Shown piece after piece: positions 37,110 to 46,702 of a stretch of 64,000 nucleotides of DNA; positions within the stretch are counted from its first letter, which is position 1; each line of letters begins with the position of its first letter. Where the stretch lies: NCBI GenBank assembly GCA_004144595.1, contig SEEM01000004.1:1-64000 (forward strand). The letters run 5' to 3'. The DNA is from Hyphomicrobiales bacterium (GTDB lineage: Bacteria; Pseudomonadota; Alphaproteobacteria; Rhizobiales; Beijerinckiaceae). Both the position numbers and the translations under genes were made by a program. The notes beneath the pieces are model-generated. The model saw nothing but the letters and a program-made list of their open reading frames with translations. It had not been told where the DNA came from and ran no database searches.

Positions 37110-37484
37110 ATGCAGGGCATCCTCTACGAAGAACCCACGATCTGGCTGTTCCTGCTGGTGACCGTCGTGATGGGCGGCTGGCTCGCCTGGATGGCCGGCC
37201 GCGCCATCGCGCTGACCTGGCGGCCGAACTGGCAGCTCCTCGTCTACATGCTGGTGCTCGGCCTGTTCGTGCGCTTCATCCATTTCGCGCTGTTCCAGGC
37301 GACGCTGCTGACGCTGCATTACTACATCGTCGACACGGTTCTGCTGATCGCCTTCGGTTATGCCGGCTGGCGCTACACCCGCACCAAGCAGATAACGCGG
37401 CAATATCACTGGCTGTTCGAACGCACCGGCCCCTTCGGCTGGAAGCCGCGCGCGGGCGCCGTGATCCGGCCTGAATTGCTCTAA
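37110..37484 (+). CDS. Small membrane protein between livF and livK (DUF6867-like)
   Basis: The 124-residue protein has three hydrophobic segments, about residues 10-35, 43-65 and 69-90, with YRYT-type basic tail WRYTRTKQITRQYHWLF. It begins two bases after livF, so it belongs to the transporter operon. Similar small membrane proteins occur at this position in Hyphomicrobiales and I think it is the DUF6867 type, but that is from memory of the pattern. A role as accessory transporter subunit is inference. Confidence 0.72.
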   Translation: MQGILYEEPTIWLFLLVTVVMGGWLAWMAGRAIALTWRPNWQLLVYMLVLGLFVRFIHFALFQATLLTLHYYIVDTVLLIAFGYAGWRYTRTKQITRQYHWLFERTGPFGWKPRAGAVIRPELL

Positions 37485-37613
37485 AAGCTAACGAGCTTGT
37501 CGCGTGACAGACCATCGGAAAAGCGCAAGACTGCGGCTGACGGTGGCCAACACGCGCCGAGACGGGCGGCCCGTCCAGCCCGTTGATCAATCAATGCAGG
37601 GGAGTTGCATCAC

Positions 37614-38729
37614 ATGAAGAAATTGCTGTTGGGCGGTATTGCGCTGGGCGCGGTCCTTGCCTTCTCCGGCATCGCCAATGCCCAGATCAAGCTCGGCGTC
37701 GGCGGCCCGATCACCGGCCCGAACGCCGCATTCGGCGCGCAGTTGAAGAATGGCGCCGAGCAGGCCGTCGAGGACATCAACGCTGCCGGCGGCGTCCTCG
37801 GCCAAAAGATCACGATCTCGGTCGGTGACGACGTTTCCGATCCCAAGCAGGGCGTCTCGGTCGCCAACAAGTTCGTCGGCGACGGCGTGAAATGGGTGCT
37901 CGGCCACTTCAACTCCGGCGTCACCATGCCGGCCTCGGAAGTCTATGCCGAAAACGGCATCCTGATGATCTCGCCTTCGGCCACCAACCCGAAGATCACC
38001 GAGCGCGGCCTGTGGAACACCTTCCGCACCTGCGGCCGTGACGACCAGCAGGGCAGCGTGGCTTCGGCGTATCTGATCAAGAACTTCAAGGACAAGAAGA
38101 TCGCCGTCGTCCACGACAAGACGACCTATGGCCAGGGCCTCGCCGACGAGACCAAGAAGGGTCTCAATGCCGGCGGCGTCAAGGAAGTGCTCTACGAAGG
38201 CGTCAACGCCGGCGAGAAGGACTTCTCCGCGCTCGTCTCGAAGATCAAGGCCTCCGGCGCCGACTACCTCTACTGGGGCGGCCTGCACACCGAAGGCGGC
38301 CTCATCGTGCGTCAGATGCGCGACCAGGGCCTGAAGACCGTGCTTGTCTCGGGTGACGGCATCACCACCGACGAGTTCGCCACGATCGGCGGCCCCGGCG
38401 TCGAAGGCACGCTGATGACCTTCCCGCCGGACCCGCAGAAGCGCCCCGAAGCTGCCGCGGTGATCCAGAAGTTCGCTGCCAAGAACTTCAAGCCGGAAGC
38501 CTACACGCTCTACAGCTACGCCGCAGTTCAGATCATGGCTGAAGGCGCCAAGCGCGCGAACTCCGTCGATCCCAAGAAGATCGCCGACGCGCTGCATGGC
38601 GGCCAGGCGGTCAAGACCGTGATCGGCGACATCGCCTTCGACAAGAAGGGCGACATCACCCGTCCGGACTACACCGTCTACACCTGGAAGAAGGGTGCCG
38701 ACGGCAAGATCACCTATGTCGAGAATTGA
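37614..38729 (+). CDS. livK: Branched-chain amino acid ABC transporter substrate-binding protein
   Basis: The 371-residue periplasmic receptor has a signal peptide MKKLLLGGIALGAVLAFSG with cleavage at ANA/Q near residue 23. The mature protein starts IKLGVGGPITGPNAAFG and shows DDVSDPKQGVSVANKFV and SATNPKITERG, all typical Leu/Ile/Val-binding features. GGGGAG lies ten bases before the ATG. It follows the small membrane protein by 129 bases and ends the operon at a strong terminator. Confidence 0.95.
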   Translation: MKKLLLGGIALGAVLAFSGIANAQIKLGVGGPITGPNAAFGAQLKNGAEQAVEDINAAGGVLGQKITISVGDDVSDPKQGVSVANKFVGDGVKWVLGHFNSGVTMPASEVYAENGILMISPSATNPKITERGLWNTFRTCGRDDQQGSVASAYLIKNFKDKKIAVVHDKTTYGQGLADETKKGLNAGGVKEVLYEGVNAGEKDFSALVSKIKASGADYLYWGGLHTEGGLIVRQMRDQGLKTVLVSGDGITTDEFATIGGPGVEGTLMTFPPDPQKRPEAAAVIQKFAAKNFKPEAYTLYSYAAVQIMAEGAKRANSVDPKKIADALHGGQAVKTVIGDIAFDKKGDITRPDYTVYTWKKGADGKITYVEN

Positions 38730-38762
38730 TCTCGGCGGCTGATCCGGCCCCCTGAACGAAAG

Positions 38763-38794
38763 AGCCCGCTCCGGATCATCCGGGGCGGGCTTTT
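38763..38794 (+). terminator. Rho-independent terminator of the liv operon
   Basis: GCCCGCTCCGGA pairs with TCCGGGGCGGGC across a TCA loop (one G-T wobble), followed by TTTT. It lies 34 bases after livK. Confidence 0.85.
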
Positions 38795-38822
38795 ACATGC
38801 CTGCGCGGCGTCGAGATCGCGC

Positions 38823-39029
38823 TCAATGTCGGTCGCGACCACGGCCGCTAAACCGCCCGAGCAACGTCGCCGCCTCGACAAGCGCCATATTGACGAAAAG
38901 GCGCAGGCTCGACGCCTGGGCAAGATCGGTTGCGCGCCGGGCCTCGATGAGATGATCGCTCGCTTTCTCCAGAGCGGCAGTGCGATCCTCCTCGCCGTCT
39001 CCGTCCAGTCGTCGTTGCGCTTTCGGCAT
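38823..39029 (-). CDS. Small hypothetical protein
   Basis: I do not recognise this 68-residue protein. From MPKAQR it has a charged N-terminus and one long amphipathic helix region (LEKASDHLIEARRATDLAQA) and a short hydrophobic patch. GGGGAG lies eight bases before the ATG, which argues that it is real. It is isolated between the livK terminator and the alpha/beta hydrolase gene. The opposite strand also has an open frame with no ribosome site. Confidence 0.45.
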   Translation of the reverse strand: MPKAQRRLDGDGEEDRTAALEKASDHLIEARRATDLAQASSLRLFVNMALVEAATLLGRFSGRGRDRH

Positions 39030-39192
39030 GGAAACGCTCCCCGTCCAGGTTACGAGGGAAACCACAACAACCTGACGTTGTTCCAATTCACCTCTTCGCG
39101 CACCGAGCATCGGGCGGCGCCAGCCGCGACCGGCGACCCTCCCCAGTACCGGCCGAGCGACGCTGCCGGATCGGCGTGGTGACCGAGCGCGC

Positions 39193-39771
39193 TTATTGAC
39201 TCAATGTCTGCGGGATCACACTCAAGCTCTTGAGAAACCCGGCGAAACGCAGAAGCCCATCCGGCCAGGGACCATGCCCGGACTCGCTGTTGAGATGGCC
39301 GCTGTCACCGGCATCGACGAATTCCGAGCCCCAGGCTTGTGCCAGCGCGCGCGCCTCGTCTGGCGTGCAATAGGGATCGGTCGCGCTGCCGATCAGCACC
39401 GAGGGAAAGGGCAGCTTCTCGCGGCGATGCGCGATGAAATCCGGTCCCATGCCGGGCACCGCGCCCTTCGCATTCTCGGAGGCCGGTGCGACCAGGAAGG
39501 CGCCGGCAACCTCGCCGGGATGCAGGTGCTCGGCGGCGAATGCGACGGCGCTGCACCCAGCCGAATGCGCGACGAGTACGACGGGCCGCGTCGCCGAGCG
39601 CACGGCCTTCACGATCTCATCGGCCCAGACATGGCGGGAGGGCTTGTACCAGTCCGCCTGCTCGACGCGGCGCGCGGTCTTGAGCCGGGTTTCCCAGCGG
39701 CTCTGCCAATGGTCGGGCCCGGAGCCCGACCAACCGGGGATGATGAGGACATCGACGTCGGAGGATTTCAT
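39193..39771 (-). CDS. RBBP9/YdeN-type alpha/beta hydrolase
   Basis: The 192-residue protein matches the small serine hydrolase family: IIPGWSGSGPDHWQSRWE at the start, nucleophile Ser in VAHSAGCSAV near residue 72, Asp in GSATDPYCT and His in DSGHLNSESG. It is a compact cytosolic hydrolase; the natural substrate is unknown. MKSSDV at 39771 is the assumed start; the longer frame looks spurious. Confidence 0.9.
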   Translation of the reverse strand: MKSSDVDVLIIPGWSGSGPDHWQSRWETRLKTARRVEQADWYKPSRHVWADEIVKAVRSATRPVVLVAHSAGCSAVAFAAEHLHPGEVAGAFLVAPASENAKGAVPGMGPDFIAHRREKLPFPSVLIGSATDPYCTPDEARALAQAWGSEFVDAGDSGHLNSESGHGPWPDGLLRFAGFLKSLSVIPQTLSQ

Positions 39772-39952
39772 GATCGTAGAGCCGTCTTCCCGTGCGCGCT
39801 GCAGCGTGAAACGCTGCTGCGCAGACACGGGATCGTCTCACGAAGAAGCGCCTTTCCGTCATGCTGCCCGCATCCGCGCAGCAGCACTTGCGTGCCGCGG
39901 CGCGTGCGGGATGACGAACCGACTTTCAAAGTAAGTTGGTCGATCAGCCGGT

Positions 39953-41260
39953 TCAAGCGTCCCCGAACACGCGCCGGAAGATCGTGTCGACATGCTTGAA
40001 GTGATAGCCCTCGTCGAACATCGACTGCAGCTCGGAAGCGGGCAGCTTCTCGGCGACGTCCTTGTCGGCGAGCAGGTTGGTGAGGAAATCCTCGCCATGC
40101 TCCCAGGTCCGCATCGCGTTGCGCTGGACCATGGAATAGCTGTCCTCGCGGCTGGCGCCGGCCTGGGTCAGCGCCAGCAGCACGCGCTGCGAATTGTGAA
40201 GCCCGCCGAGCTTGTCGAGGTTCTTGCGCATGTTCTGCGGGTAGACCAGCAGCTTGTCGACGACGCCGGTGAGCCGCGCCAGCGCGAAATCGAGCGTCAC
40301 GGTGGCATCGGGGCCGATCATGCGCTCGACCGAGGAGTGCGAGATGTCGCGTTCGTGCCAGAGCGCCACGTTCTCCAGCGCCGGCGTCACCATACCGCGC
40401 ACGAGGCGAGAGAGCCCAGTCAGGTTCTCGGTCAGGACCGGGTTGCGCTTGTGCGGCATCGCCGAGGAGCCCTTCTGGCCCGGCGAGAAAAACTCTTCCG
40501 CCTCGTAGACCTCGGTGCGCTGGAGATGGCGGATCTCGGTGGCAAGGCGCTCGACGCAGGAGGCCACGACGCCGAGCGTCGCGAAATACATCGCGTGACG
40601 GTCGCGCGGGATCACCTGGGTCGAGACCGGCTCGACGCTGAGCCCCATCTTCTCGGCGACATAGGCTTCGACGCTCGGATCGATATTGGCGAACGTCCCG
40701 ACGGCGCCCGAGATCGCGCAGGTCGCGATCTCGGCGCGGGCCGCAACCAGGCGCGCGCGGCAGCGGTCGAACTCGGCATAGGCCTGGGCCAGCTTCAGCC
40801 CGAAGGTCACCGGCTCGGCATGGATGCCGTGCGAGCGGCCGATGGTCGGGGTGCGCTTGTGCTCGAAGGCGCGGCGCTTGATGGCCGCGAGCAGTGCATC
40901 GACATCGGCGATCAGAAGGTCTGTGGCGCGCGCGAGTTGGACCGAGAGCGTGGTGTCGAGAATATCAGACGAGGTCATGCCCTGGTGCACGAAGCGCGCT
41001 TCCGGCCCGACGATCTCGGCCAGATGCGTCAGGAAGGCGATGACGTCGTGCTTGGTGACGCGCTCGATCTCGTCGATCCGCGCGACGTCGAAGGTCGCGT
41101 CCTTCGCTTTTGCCCAGATCGTCGCGGCGGCTTCCTTCGGCACCACGCCGAGCTCGGCGAGCTTGTCGGTCGCATGCGCCTCGATCTCGAACCAGATGCG
41201 GAACCGGGTCTGCGGCTCCCAGATGGCGACCATCTCGGGGCGGGAATAGCGCGGGATCAT
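39953..41260 (-). CDS. purB: Adenylosuccinate lyase
   Basis: The 435-residue enzyme of the fumarase/aspartase superfamily cleaves SAICAR and adenylosuccinate in purine synthesis. MIPRYSRPEMVAIWEPQTRF is the classical start, GRSHGIHAEP carries the catalytic His, and GSSAMPHKRNP is the superfamily signature loop with the catalytic Ser. It is a single gene with a family 2 repeat in front of it. Confidence 0.97.
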   Translation of the reverse strand: MIPRYSRPEMVAIWEPQTRFRIWFEIEAHATDKLAELGVVPKEAAATIWAKAKDATFDVARIDEIERVTKHDVIAFLTHLAEIVGPEARFVHQGMTSSDILDTTLSVQLARATDLLIADVDALLAAIKRRAFEHKRTPTIGRSHGIHAEPVTFGLKLAQAYAEFDRCRARLVAARAEIATCAISGAVGTFANIDPSVEAYVAEKMGLSVEPVSTQVIPRDRHAMYFATLGVVASCVERLATEIRHLQRTEVYEAEEFFSPGQKGSSAMPHKRNPVLTENLTGLSRLVRGMVTPALENVALWHERDISHSSVERMIGPDATVTLDFALARLTGVVDKLLVYPQNMRKNLDKLGGLHNSQRVLLALTQAGASREDSYSMVQRNAMRTWEHGEDFLTNLLADKDVAEKLPASELQSMFDEGYHFKHVDTIFRRVFGDA

Positions 41261-41283
41261 GCTCGTTTCAGCCTCTGCACCGC

Positions 41284-41377
41284 CGCCATGCTCGCCCTAT
41301 TGGCGGCCATCCACGGCTTGAACACCGCCCTCGATCTGCCAAGACGTGGATGGCCGGGACAAGCCCGGCCATGACAG
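41284..41377. repeat. Dispersed intergenic repeat family 2, copy 2
   Basis: CCATGCTCGCCCTATTGGCG, GCCATCCACGGCTTGAACAC and GTGGATGGCCGGGACAAGCC match the unit at 20961 and 45341. It fills the gap between purB and rpe. Confidence 0.7.
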
Positions 41378-41401
41378 CAGGCGCCGAAAACGGCAATGAT
41401 C

Positions 41402-42085
41402 TCAAACCCACGACCCGCGCGCGGCCTCGGCCGCCCCACGGATCGCCTCGATATTGCCGGCATAGGCGGAAGGACCGCCCTTGAACACGGCAGAGCCCGC
41501 GACCAGCGTATCGGCGCCGGCCTTGACGACCAGCGGCGCGGTCTCGGGCGTCACGCCGCCATCGATCTCGATGGAAATCGGGCGATCGCCGATCAGCGCC
41601 TTCACCTGCGCGACCTTCTCGACCACGGAATGGATGAAGCTTTGCCCGCCGAAGCCGGGATTGACGGTCATCAGCAGGATGAGATCGACATCCCCGATCA
41701 GGGCCTCGGCCGCGCTTGCAGGCGTGCCGGGGTTGAGCACGATGCCGGCCTGCTTCCCTTGAGCCTTGATCGCCTGCAGGGTGCGGTGCGGGTGCGGACC
41801 CGCTTCGACATGGAAGGAGATAAGGTCGGCGCCGGCCTTGGCGAAGGCTTCGACATAGGGGTCGACGGGCGCGATCATCAGGTGCACGTCGAAGAACTTG
41901 GCGGTGTGCGGGCGGATCGCCTTCAGCACATCGGGACCGAAGGTGATGTTCGGCACGAAATGCCCGTCCATCACGTCGCAATGAATCCAGTCGGCGCCGG
42001 CGGCGTCGATCGCCCGGACTTCTTCGCCGAGCTTGGCGAAATCGGCCGAGAGGATCGAGGGGGCAATGCGGATCGGTTGGATCAT
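41402..42085 (-). CDS. rpe: Ribulose-phosphate 3-epimerase
   Basis: This 227-residue TIM-barrel enzyme interconverts ribulose 5-phosphate and xylulose 5-phosphate. [19 protein letters not shown] opens the protein, [13 protein letters not shown] carries metal-binding His and the catalytic Asp, NPGFGGQSF the phosphate loop, and [13 protein letters not shown] the second Asp. It reads in the same direction as purB, a repeat lying between. Confidence 0.97.
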   Translation of the reverse strand: MIQPIRIAPSILSADFAKLGEEVRAIDAAGADWIHCDVMDGHFVPNITFGPDVLKAIRPHTAKFFDVHLMIAPVDPYVEAFAKAGADLISFHVEAGPHPHRTLQAIKAQGKQAGIVLNPGTPASAAEALIGDVDLILLMTVNPGFGGQSFIHSVVEKVAQVKALIGDRPISIEIDGGVTPETAPLVVKAGADTLVAGSAVFKGGPSAYAGNIEAIRGAAEAARGSWV

Positions 42086-42120
42086 GCCGGGGGTTTAGCG
42101 CTCTCAGGCGCCTGCCGCAA

Positions 42121-42804
42121 TCAGGCCGAGCGCAGTTTCACCGGAAACGACAGCCGCCGGTCCGCTTCCGCCATCTCCGCCACGACCTGCGCGAAGGCCG
42201 GGCGCAGCTTCAGCCGCGCGTACCAGTCCGCCAGCCCCGGATAGCCATCGAACGATGGCCCGCCGAGCCGGCGAATGAAGAGCGTGCTCATGAACAACGC
42301 GATATCGGCCACCGAAAGCCTGCTGCCGAAGAACGGGCGCCCCGCCAGTTTCTGCTCCAGCACGTCGTAATGGCGCAGCAGCGCCTCCTCGGCGATGAGC
42401 GCGTCGGCCTCCTGCGCGATCCGGCGGTCGCGATCCGGCGAGGGCGGCTCGGTTCGATGCATCAGCGGCTTCAGGGCCTGGAACAGGATCTCGTCGCCAT
42501 AGAGTTCGTCGAGCCGGCAGCGCGCACGCTCGACGGGGGTATCCGGCATCAGTTTCGGCTCGGGATAGGCCTCGTCGAGATATTCGTTGATCACGGTGGA
42601 ATCGTAGAGGACGAGCCCGCAATCGCTCAGGATCGGCACCTGCCGCTTGGGGTTGAGCGCCAGAACCTCCGGGTGCCGGGGGTCGTAGCCGGTCGTCTGG
42701 TTGAACGGCACAACGATGCGCTGGAAGACGAGCCCCTTCTCGGTCAGCGCGATCTCGACCTTGCGCGAAAACAGGCTCAACGGCCCGGAATAGATGGTGA
42801 TCAT
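42121..42804 (-). CDS. Glutathione S-transferase family protein
   Basis: The 227-residue protein has an N-terminal thioredoxin-like domain (ITIYSGPLSLFSRKVEIALT with Ser near residue 11 as the likely thiol-activating residue; VPILSDCGLVLYDSTVINEYLDE binds glutathione) and a helical C-terminal domain. The substrate is unknown. It is 35 bases upstream of rpe on the same strand. Confidence 0.9.
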   Translation of the reverse strand: MITIYSGPLSLFSRKVEIALTEKGLVFQRIVVPFNQTTGYDPRHPEVLALNPKRQVPILSDCGLVLYDSTVINEYLDEAYPEPKLMPDTPVERARCRLDELYGDEILFQALKPLMHRTEPPSPDRDRRIAQEADALIAEEALLRHYDVLEQKLAGRPFFGSRLSVADIALFMSTLFIRRLGGPSFDGYPGLADWYARLKLRPAFAQVVAEMAEADRRLSFPVKLRSA

Positions 42805-42848
42805 GGCGCGGCACTCCTGCGACGGGGAAAGCCTCGCAAGCCCCCGCG

Positions 42849-43820
42849 TCAGCGCCCGTCAGCAGCCTCCCGGCGCCGAATCCGGGCCGCGATGCCGCCG
42901 AGAAGCCAGGGCAGCAGGTAGATCGGGAACTGGGCCAGCGCGAAATAGAGGAAAGTCTTGGGCGAGACCCCAGCCCCGAGCGCCGCCACCAGCAGGCCCA
43001 TGTTTCGCTGCCCGGTGCCATAGCCGATCATGAAGCGCTCGGACGCCGGCAGCAGCCGCAGCACCAGCCAGCTCGCCACCAGCCCCGCCACTGAGACCGC
43101 GAAGACGCAACCCAGGACGAACAGCACGAGCCTGGGATCGTCGAGAGCGGCTTTCGTCACGCCGTCCATCGCGGCAATGGCGAAGGTGAAATACATCAGC
43201 ACGCCGAAACCATCGAGATTGGCCTTCATCGCCTTGACCCGCGCCAGGCTGAGCCAGAGCCGGATCGCCGCAGCCACCGCCATGCCGCCGCCGATGAAAA
43301 TCAGCAGGCGCAGCGTCAGCGCCCAACGATCGAGCGGCACGGCCGCTCCCGCCAGCAACTCGACCAGGAACGGCGCCACGATCGGGCTGACGATCGTGGT
43401 CAGGATCACGCTGGCGATGATCAGCGACGGCTCGAAGCCGTACAGGATCGCCACCGCCGGCGAGGACATGATCGGCGGCGCCGCGCCCATGATGGCGAGG
43501 CCGAGCACGATGCCGGGATCGAGGTTCTCCCGCCCGACCAGCAGAAGCGCCCCGCCGATCAGCAGCACAGGCCCCGCGACGAGCCAGAGGCAGCTCGCGG
43601 CGAGCTTGGCCGGGCGTCGGAGCAGTCCAAGGGTCACGCTCATGTCGAGCCGCAAGAACACGACCGTGGTGAAGCAGAAGATCGTGATCGGCAGCGCCGG
43701 CCGCGCCATCGCCGAGAATTGCGGCAGCGCCAGGCCAAGGAAGATCGAGAGCGCGAAGCCTTGCGTGCCGTGGCGGCCGAGCCACGCGAGCGCGGCAGCA
43801 GGAAAGGCGGCAGGATGCAT
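42849..43820 (-). CDS. Bile acid:sodium symporter (SBF/BASS) family protein
   Basis: The 323-residue membrane protein has about ten hydrophobic segments and the SBF pattern, with GLAIMGAAPPIMSSPAVAIL near residue 110 and GYGTGQRNMGLLVAALG near 265, the family's two crossing motifs. These import organic anions with sodium; the substrate is unknown. MHPAAF at 43820 is the assumed start, with a weak ribosome site. The 261-base gap to the divergent DadA-like gene shows nothing identifiable. Confidence 0.85.
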   Translation of the reverse strand: MHPAAFPAAALAWLGRHGTQGFALSIFLGLALPQFSAMARPALPITIFCFTTVVFLRLDMSVTLGLLRRPAKLAASCLWLVAGPVLLIGGALLLVGRENLDPGIVLGLAIMGAAPPIMSSPAVAILYGFEPSLIIASVILTTIVSPIVAPFLVELLAGAAVPLDRWALTLRLLIFIGGGMAVAAAIRLWLSLARVKAMKANLDGFGVLMYFTFAIAAMDGVTKAALDDPRLVLFVLGCVFAVSVAGLVASWLVLRLLPASERFMIGYGTGQRNMGLLVAALGAGVSPKTFLYFALAQFPIYLLPWLLGGIAARIRRREAADGR

Positions 43821-44081
43821 CGGCTGGGCTCTGGAATCGCTCTCGAAACAGACGCACACTGGCCGAAGGCACGCCAAGCGTCACCTGCGGGCAAAACAGC
43901 CCGGCCCTGCGCCGGCATAAAATTGCGCGCTATTCGGCCGATCGCAGGCTACGACAAACGGCCTGAACAGGTTGGCGCAGAAATTGCGAAAGATCGCGCT
44001 GTTCCGCGCAAAATTCGGTCGCACCGCTGACAAGGCCGCGCAAACCGGTATCCTCGCGGCAAAAGGGGTTAGGAGCAGGTC

Positions 44082-45332
44082 ATGCAGGTGGATACGATCG
44101 TTCTCGGCGCCGGTGTCGTCGGCATTTCGGTCGCGCTTCATCTCCAGAAGGCCGGGCGGGCGACGCTGCTGGTCGACCGTCGCTCTCCGGGCGAGGAAAC
44201 CAGCTACGGCAACGCCGGCCTGATCCAGCGCGAAGGCGTCTACCCCTACGGCTTCCCGCATGATTTCGGTGCGCTCATCCGCTACGCGATGAACAACACC
44301 ATCGACGCGCATTATCACTGGAGCGCGATCCCGAAGCTCGCGCCCTTCCTGTATTCCTACTGGATGCATTCGCGCGCCTCCCAGCATGAGGCGATCGCCC
44401 ATAAATACGCGACGCTGATCGAGCATTGCGTCACCGAGCACGACGCGCTCGCGCAGGAAGCAGGCGCGACCAATCTGCTGCGCCGCGACGGCTGGATGAA
44501 GGTGTTCCGCACCGAGAAGGAGCGCGACATCCGCCTTGGCGAGGCCGCCCGCTGGAACCGCGAGTTCGGCCTGAACTACCGTGCGCTCGACATGACCACC
44601 CTCAAGGCCGAGGAACCGCATCTCGACCATGGCAGCCTGATCGGCGGCCTGCACTGGACCGACCCGACCACCGTGGTCGATCCGCTTGGCCTGTCGAAGG
44701 CCTATGTCGCGCTGTTCGAGAAGCTCGGCGGCCAGCTCGCCATCGGCGATGCCGGCACGCTCCAGCAGAACGGCCCCGGCTGGATCGTCACCCTAGCCGA
44801 CGGAACCACGGCGGAGGCCAAGGATGTCGTCGTCGCGCTCGGCCCCTGGGCCGACGTGCTGAGCAAGAAGCTGGGTTATCACCTGCCGCTCGCGGTCAAG
44901 CGCGGCTACCACATGCATTACAAGCCGCAGGGCAACGCCGTGCTCAACCACCCGGTGCTCGACACCGAGCGCGGCTACTTCCTCGCGCCCATGCTGCAAG
45001 GCATCCGCCTGACCACCGGCGCGGAATTTGCCGATCGCGATGCGCCGAAAACCCCGGTGCAGCTCGCCCGCGCCGAGCCGATCGCCAAGTCGCTCTTCCC
45101 GCTCGGCGAGCGCGTCGATGCCGAGCCCTGGCTGGGCCGTCGCCCCTGCACCCCGGACATGATGCCGATCATCGGCCCGGCGCCGAAGCATAAGGGGCTA
45201 TGGTTCTCCTTCGGCCACGCCCATCACGGCCTGACGCTTGCAGCCGTCACCGGCCGTATGATCGCGGAAATGGTGACGGGCCAGAAGGTCTTCGTCGACC
45301 CGGCGCCCTTCGCGCCGGCGCGGTTCTCATAA
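44082..45332 (+). CDS. DadA-like D-amino acid/FAD-dependent oxidoreductase
   Basis: The 416-residue flavoprotein starts with the dinucleotide fold TIVLGAGVVGISVALHLQKA and follows the DadA family: ETSYGNAGLIQ near residue 38, WMKVFRTEKE, and the C-terminal RPCTPDMMPIIGPAPKHKGL, FGHAHHGLTL. DadA oxidises D-amino acids in the periplasmic-side membrane; this member's substrate is unknown. GGAGCAGG precedes the ATG. It ends just before a family 2 repeat. Confidence 0.9.
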   Translation: MQVDTIVLGAGVVGISVALHLQKAGRATLLVDRRSPGEETSYGNAGLIQREGVYPYGFPHDFGALIRYAMNNTIDAHYHWSAIPKLAPFLYSYWMHSRASQHEAIAHKYATLIEHCVTEHDALAQEAGATNLLRRDGWMKVFRTEKERDIRLGEAARWNREFGLNYRALDMTTLKAEEPHLDHGSLIGGLHWTDPTTVVDPLGLSKAYVALFEKLGGQLAIGDAGTLQQNGPGWIVTLADGTTAEAKDVVVALGPWADVLSKKLGYHLPLAVKRGYHMHYKPQGNAVLNHPVLDTERGYFLAPMLQGIRLTTGAEFADRDAPKTPVQLARAEPIAKSLFPLGERVDAEPWLGRRPCTPDMMPIIGPAPKHKGLWFSFGHAHHGLTLAAVTGRMIAEMVTGQKVFVDPAPFAPARFS

Positions 45333-45340
45333 GACATCAT

Positions 45341-45432
45341 CGTCACGCTCGCCCTTGGGGCGAGCATCCATGTCTTGAACACCACCTTCGACCAGCAAAG
45401 ACGTGGATGGTCGGACAAGCCCGACCATGACG
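45341..45432. repeat. Dispersed intergenic repeat family 2, copy 3
   Basis: CGTCACGCTCGCCCTTGGGG, CGAGCATCCATGTCTTGAAC and ACGTGGATGGTCGGACAAGC match the units at 20961 and 41284. It lies between the DadA-like and dipeptidase genes. Confidence 0.7.
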
Positions 45433-45517
45433 AGGGGGCGCTCTGCGCTTGCTGCTCTCGCCGTTGCGCGCGCTCCCTGCCAGAGTGCCTTCCCCGATTC
45501 CCGACCGAGACCTTGCC

Positions 45518-46657
45518 ATGGCCCTCGCCAAACCGCCCGTCCAGGACAATGCCTACGCCGCCGCGCTCGCCCTGCTCGATCGCGTGCCGCTGATCGACGG
45601 CCATAACGACCTGCCCTACGTCATCCGCAAGAACGGCAAGGCCAAGGGCGATGTCGCCGTCTACGGGCTCGACACGGTCCATGCCGAGGGCGATACCGAC
45701 ATCCCTCGCATGCAGGCCGGCAAGATGGCGGCGCAGTTCTTCGCGGCCTATGTCCCGCCGAACCACCCGCGGCCTGCCGGCTTTGCGCTGGCCCAGATCG
45801 CGCTGATGCGCGACATCCTCAAGCGCCATGCAAACGTCTTCCGTCCCGGCCTGTCCGCGGCGGATGTCGAGGCCGCCAAGGCCGAGGGGCGCATCGCCCT
45901 GTTCATGACCATCGAGAACGGCTCCGCCGTCGATGGCGAGCTCGATGCGCTCGACGCCTATTACGATCTCGGCGTGCGCCTGATGACGCTCTGCCACAAC
46001 GACACCACCGACTGGTGCGATTCCGCCACGGACGCCCCGCGCCATAACGGCCTCACCGGCTTCGGCAAGGATGTGCTGCGCCGGATGAACAAGCTCGGCA
46101 TGGTGATCGACCTCGCCCATGTCTCGCCGAAGGTGATGCATGATGCGCTCGATGTTTCCAGCGCCCCGCTGGTCTGGTCGCATTCGAACGCCTTCACTCT
46201 CTGCGACCACCCGCGCAACGTCCCCGACGATGTCCTTGACCGCGTCGCGGGGAATGGCGGCGTCGTGATGGCGACCTTCGTGCCGGACTTCATCAGCCAG
46301 GCTTCGCGCGACTGGCACCGCCCGGCCAAGGACCAGTACGGCAAGAGCCCCGAGGGCATGGACCATGAGAAGGCCGAGGCCGAAATCCTCGCCAAATCCG
46401 GCCCACGCCCGAAGGCGACGCTGCCCGAGTATTGCGACCATGTTGAGTATCTCGCCAAGCGCGTCGGCCACGACCATGTCGGCATCGGCTCGGATTTCTT
46501 CGGGTGGGTCAATCCGGACGGGTTGGAGGACACCACAACCTTCCCGTCGGTGATCGCGGAGCTGATCCGCCGCGGCTGGTCGGAGGAGAACCTGACCAAG
46601 CTCGCCGGCGGCAACACGCTGCGCGTGCTGCGGGCGGTGGAACAGGTGGCGGGCTGA
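45518..46657 (+). CDS. Membrane dipeptidase (renal dipeptidase family)
   Basis: The 379-residue zinc enzyme has all metal ligands of the peptidase M19 family: H29 and D31 in DGHNDL, bridging E133 in TIENGS, H201 in DLAHVS and H222 in WSHSNA. It cleaves dipeptides, including those with D-residues, so pairing with the DadA-like oxidase upstream is plausible. No signal peptide is seen from the chosen start MALAKP; the longer frame to 45449 is GC-rich noise. Confidence 0.93.
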   Translation: MALAKPPVQDNAYAAALALLDRVPLIDGHNDLPYVIRKNGKAKGDVAVYGLDTVHAEGDTDIPRMQAGKMAAQFFAAYVPPNHPRPAGFALAQIALMRDILKRHANVFRPGLSAADVEAAKAEGRIALFMTIENGSAVDGELDALDAYYDLGVRLMTLCHNDTTDWCDSATDAPRHNGLTGFGKDVLRRMNKLGMVIDLAHVSPKVMHDALDVSSAPLVWSHSNAFTLCDHPRNVPDDVLDRVAGNGGVVMATFVPDFISQASRDWHRPAKDQYGKSPEGMDHEKAEAEILAKSGPRPKATLPEYCDHVEYLAKRVGHDHVGIGSDFFGWVNPDGLEDTTTFPSVIAELIRRGWSEENLTKLAGGNTLRVLRAVEQVAG

Positions 46658-46702
46658 GCGCTCCCTGTTTCGTCATCGACCAGCGCGGAAACCTGGACAG
46701 AG

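Noticed and set aside
39850-39920. Possible further dispersed repeat before purB's end
   Set aside because: It has a CGTCATGC start and GGGATGACG end, but the centre does not match families 1-3 well enough.
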